This document shows, one piece after another, positions 4,753 through 6,938 of a DNA stretch of 6,938 nt. Position 1 is the first letter of the stretch. The number at the start of each line of letters is the position of its first letter. The translations under genes and the position numbers were made by a program. Origin of the DNA: an uncultured Bacteroidales bacterium (GTDB lineage: Bacteria > Bacteroidota > Bacteroidia > Bacteroidales > F082); assembly GCA_937896505.1 (NCBI GenBank), contig CALBNP010000096.1, forward strand, positions 1 to 6,938. The letters run 5' to 3'. The notes beneath the pieces were generated by a model that searched no databases, was not told the origin of the DNA, and saw nothing but the letters and a program-made list of their open reading frames with translations.

Positions 4753-6938
4753 ATGTTCCTAATATTCGATACCGAGACCACTGGTCTGCCCAAGACTAAT
4801 AATGCTCCGCTGAGCGACTTCGACAATTGGCCTCGCATGGTGCAACTGGCTTGGCAAATTCACGACGACAAAGGCCATCTCGTTGAGGCTCACAATCATA
4901 TTGTCATCCCTGACGGCTATGAGATTCCCATCGATGCCATGATGGTCCACCACATCTCGACCGAGCATGCACGCAAGCACGGCAAGCCGCTCAACGAGGT
5001 GCTCGATATCTTTATGGAATCGGCTGACAAGGCTCAGTATCTCGTCGGACATAACATACAGTTCGACCTCAATGTGTTGGGTTGCGAGTTCTTGCGCATG
5101 GGACGCGAAAATCCTTTGCGCCGTTGGCAGATTGTGGATACTTGCACCGAGAAGACCGCCAACTTCTGCATGTTGCCTGGAGGAAAGAACGGCCATTTCA
5201 AGTTCCCGAAGCTGAACGAGATACATCATCTCTTGTTTGGCGAGGACTTCGATTCGGCCCATAATGCCTGCGCCGATGTTGAAGCTACGGCTCGTGTATT
5301 TCTCGAACTGTTGCGCCGCAAAGTGCTCGACGAAACCGACTTGCATGTCGATGCTCAGTTCTTCGCTGATTTCCAAGCTGCCAATCCCGATGTGATGCAG
5401 CCTGCGGGCATCGTCGTGGAAGCCAATTTCGAAGAAGAGGAACAACCCAAAGAAGAGGTCATCGTCAATGATGACTATGTGCCACAACATTTTACCCACC
5501 TGCATGTCCACTCGCATTATTCCATCTTGGATGGCATGTCGAAGGTGCCCGATTTGGTGAAGAAATGCAAGAAGAACGGCATGTATAGCATTGCGCTTAC
5601 CGACCATGGCAACATGTTCGGCATCAAGGATTTGGCTGATACGGTGAACAAGGAAAACGGTGGCGTGAAGGATGCCATCAAGGAGCAGGAAGCCATCTTG
5701 AAGAAGGAAGACGCTACCGATGAGGAAAAGGCAAACGCACAAGCAGAAATCGACAAGCTTAAGGGCCAGTTCTTTAAGCCGATTTTCGGCATCGAGACCT
5801 ATTGCGCTCCCGTCAGCATCGACAAGCGCGATGGCCGTCAGGATAGGGGATGGCACCTTATATTATTAGCCAAGAACAAGACTGGTTATCACAGCCTTTG
5901 CAAACTGAGTTCCATCGCCTACACGGATGGTTTCTACTACAATCCGCGTATCGACCACAGCCTTCTGCAACAATATCATGAAGGCCTGATTTGCTGCTCA
6001 GCCTGTTTGGGCGGTGAAGTTCCTCAGAAAATCATGAATGGCGACATGGCTGGTGCCGAAGAAAGCATCAGGTGGTTCAAGGAACTTTTTGGTGAAGATT
6101 ATTATATTGAAATACAACGACATAAAACGGATAAGCCTGGCGGTGATACGGAAGTTTATGAACGTCAGAAGGAAGTCAATAAGGTGCTTCTCGATTTGGC
6201 CAAGAAATATGATATCAAGGTGGTGGCTACCAACGACGTGCACTTTGTGGAAGAAAGCCATGCCGAAGCTCACGACCGACTGATTTGCCTCTCGACGGGC
6301 AAGGACTTGGACGATGCAACGCGAATGCACTATACCAAACAGGAATGGCTGAAGACTCCCACTGAGATGGGAAAGATTTTCGCCGATGTACCTTTCGCAC
6401 TCGAAAATACGCAGGAAATCGTCGATAAGGTTGAGACTTACAGCATTGATTCCGACCCGATTATGCCAATGTTCCCAATCCCTGAAGAGTTTGGGACTGA
6501 AGAAGAATACCGTCAGAAATTCACCGAACAGGAATTGTTTGATGAGTTTACGCGCAATGAACATGGCGAAGTGGTGCTGAGTCAGGAAGAGGCCGAGAAG
6601 AAGGTGAAGAAACTGGGTGGCTACGACCGCCTGTATCGTATCAAGCTGGAGGCCGATTACCTTGCCGAACTCACTTGGAAAGGTGCAAGAATGCGTTATG
6701 GCGAGGAACTGACGGAAGAACAGAAAGAACGTATCATCTTCGAACTTCATGTGATGAAGACCATGGGTTTCCCTGGCTACTTCCTTATCGTTCAAGACTA
6801 TATCCGTGGCGCTCGTGAGGAATTGGGCGTTTCGGTCGGTCCAGGCCGTGGCTCGGCGGCTGGTTCCGTTGTGGCCTATTGCTTGAAAATTACCGATTTA
6901 GACCCGTTAAAATACGACTTGCTGTTCGAGCGTTTCCT
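4753..6938 (+). CDS. dnaE: DNA polymerase III alpha subunit with fused N-terminal 3'-5' exonuclease (3' end outside window)
   Basis: The replicative DNA polymerase catalytic subunit. It starts at the ATG at 4753 (MFLIFDTETTGLPK), and 728 codons are present before the window edge. Residues 1 to about 190 form a DnaQ/epsilon-like DEDD exonuclease: D6 and E8 in FDTETTG (Exo I), D105 in VGHNIQFDLNVLG (Exo II), H170 and D175 in HNACADVEAT (Exo III). An acidic linker (about 222-242) leads to the PHP domain, with HLHVHSHYSILDG (249-261), LTDHGNMFG (D284, H285), FGIETY (E348), WHLILLAKN (H368), CSACLGGE (C418), H457 and ATNDVHFV (D495, H497). A charged insert (about 300-342) is likely coiled-coil. 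The palm begins around 690 with VGPGRGSAAGSVVAYCLKIT and DPLKYDLLFERF. The catalytic Asp motif should lie just past the window. The fusion puts proofreading in the same chain as synthesis, unlike E. coli. It is known in Bacteroidota and differs from PolC, where the exonuclease is inserted inside PHP. Confidence 0.96.
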   Translation, partial: MFLIFDTETTGLPKTNNAPLSDFDNWPRMVQLAWQIHDDKGHLVEAHNHIVIPDGYEIPIDAMMVHHISTEHARKHGKPLNEVLDIFMESADKAQYLVGHNIQFDLNVLGCEFLRMGRENPLRRWQIVDTCTEKTANFCMLPGGKNGHFKFPKLNEIHHLLFGEDFDSAHNACADVEATARVFLELLRRKVLDETDLHVDAQFFADFQAANPDVMQPAGIVVEANFEEEEQPKEEVIVNDDYVPQHFTHLHVHSHYSILDGMSKVPDLVKKCKKNGMYSIALTDHGNMFGIKDLADTVNKENGGVKDAIKEQEAILKKEDATDEEKANAQAEIDKLKGQFFKPIFGIETYCAPVSIDKRDGRQDRGWHLILLAKNKTGYHSLCKLSSIAYTDGFYYNPRIDHSLLQQYHEGLICCSACLGGEVPQKIMNGDMAGAEESIRWFKELFGEDYYIEIQRHKTDKPGGDTEVYERQKEVNKVLLDLAKKYDIKVVATNDVHFVEESHAEAHDRLICLSTGKDLDDATRMHYTKQEWLKTPTEMGKIFADVPFALENTQEIVDKVETYSIDSDPIMPMFPIPEEFGTEEEYRQKFTEQELFDEFTRNEHGEVVLSQEEAEKKVKKLGGYDRLYRIKLEADYLAELTWKGARMRYGEELTEEQKERIIFELHVMKTMGFPGYFLIVQDYIRGAREELGVSVGPGRGSAAGSVVAYCLKITDLDPLKYDLLFERF

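Noticed and set aside
4759..5856. Long minus-strand open frame (365 codons) opposite dnaE
   Set aside because: It lies entirely antisense to a clearly conserved exonuclease/PHP coding region, has no recognisable domain and is explained by the codon bias of dnaE.

Overview
The window looks like a chromosomal segment of a Bacteroidota bacterium, most likely of the order Bacteroidales. Four things point there. A small protein carries a type IX secretion (T9SS) C-terminal sorting domain. Promoter -7 elements have the TAnnTTTG form used by Bacteroidota. Genes start without Shine-Dalgarno sequences but with AT-rich leaders. A DNA polymerase III alpha subunit has a proofreading exonuclease fused to its N-terminus, an architecture I associate with many Bacteroidota. 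The species cannot be named from the sequence alone.

Left part (1-807): the 3' end of a GC-rich gene (about 62% G+C) ends at 171 in what looks like a HARE-type winged-helix domain. It is followed by three 21-bp tandem repeat units (176-238), a short TTGCAACC repeat and one possible tiny Arg-rich protein (322-510). From 511 to 807 there is no convincing gene. That stretch is packed with repeats: two exact 13-bp copies flanking a long 21-bp-stem inverted repeat (600-668) with a smaller nested palindrome, and degenerate CGAAT-type repeats.

Middle (808-3554, minus strand): a two-gene operon. The first gene (3554 to 3069) encodes a 161-aa secreted protein made almost only of a signal peptide, a short 'ITF' module and a T9SS sorting domain. 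It overlaps by ATGA the second gene (3072 to 808), a 754-aa secreted right-handed beta-helix protein of the Cthe_2159-like carbohydrate-binding family, which has a signal peptide but no sorting domain of its own. The two share a related N-terminal module, which suggests a functional pair at the cell envelope.

Right part (3555-6938, plus strand): a divergent intergenic region carries a -7 element on each strand. An EamA/DMT-family transporter (3751-4629) follows, then a well-formed Bacteroidota promoter and the 5' two-thirds of dnaE (4753 to the window edge). The DnaE fragment has, in order, a DEDD 3'-5' exonuclease, a PHP domain with its metal-ligand motifs apparently intact, and the start of the Pol III palm. 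The window stops just before the expected catalytic aspartates. The transporter and dnaE have separate promoters and no visible functional link. The best candidates for something under-described are the sorting-domain/beta-helix gene pair and the nested inverted repeat.
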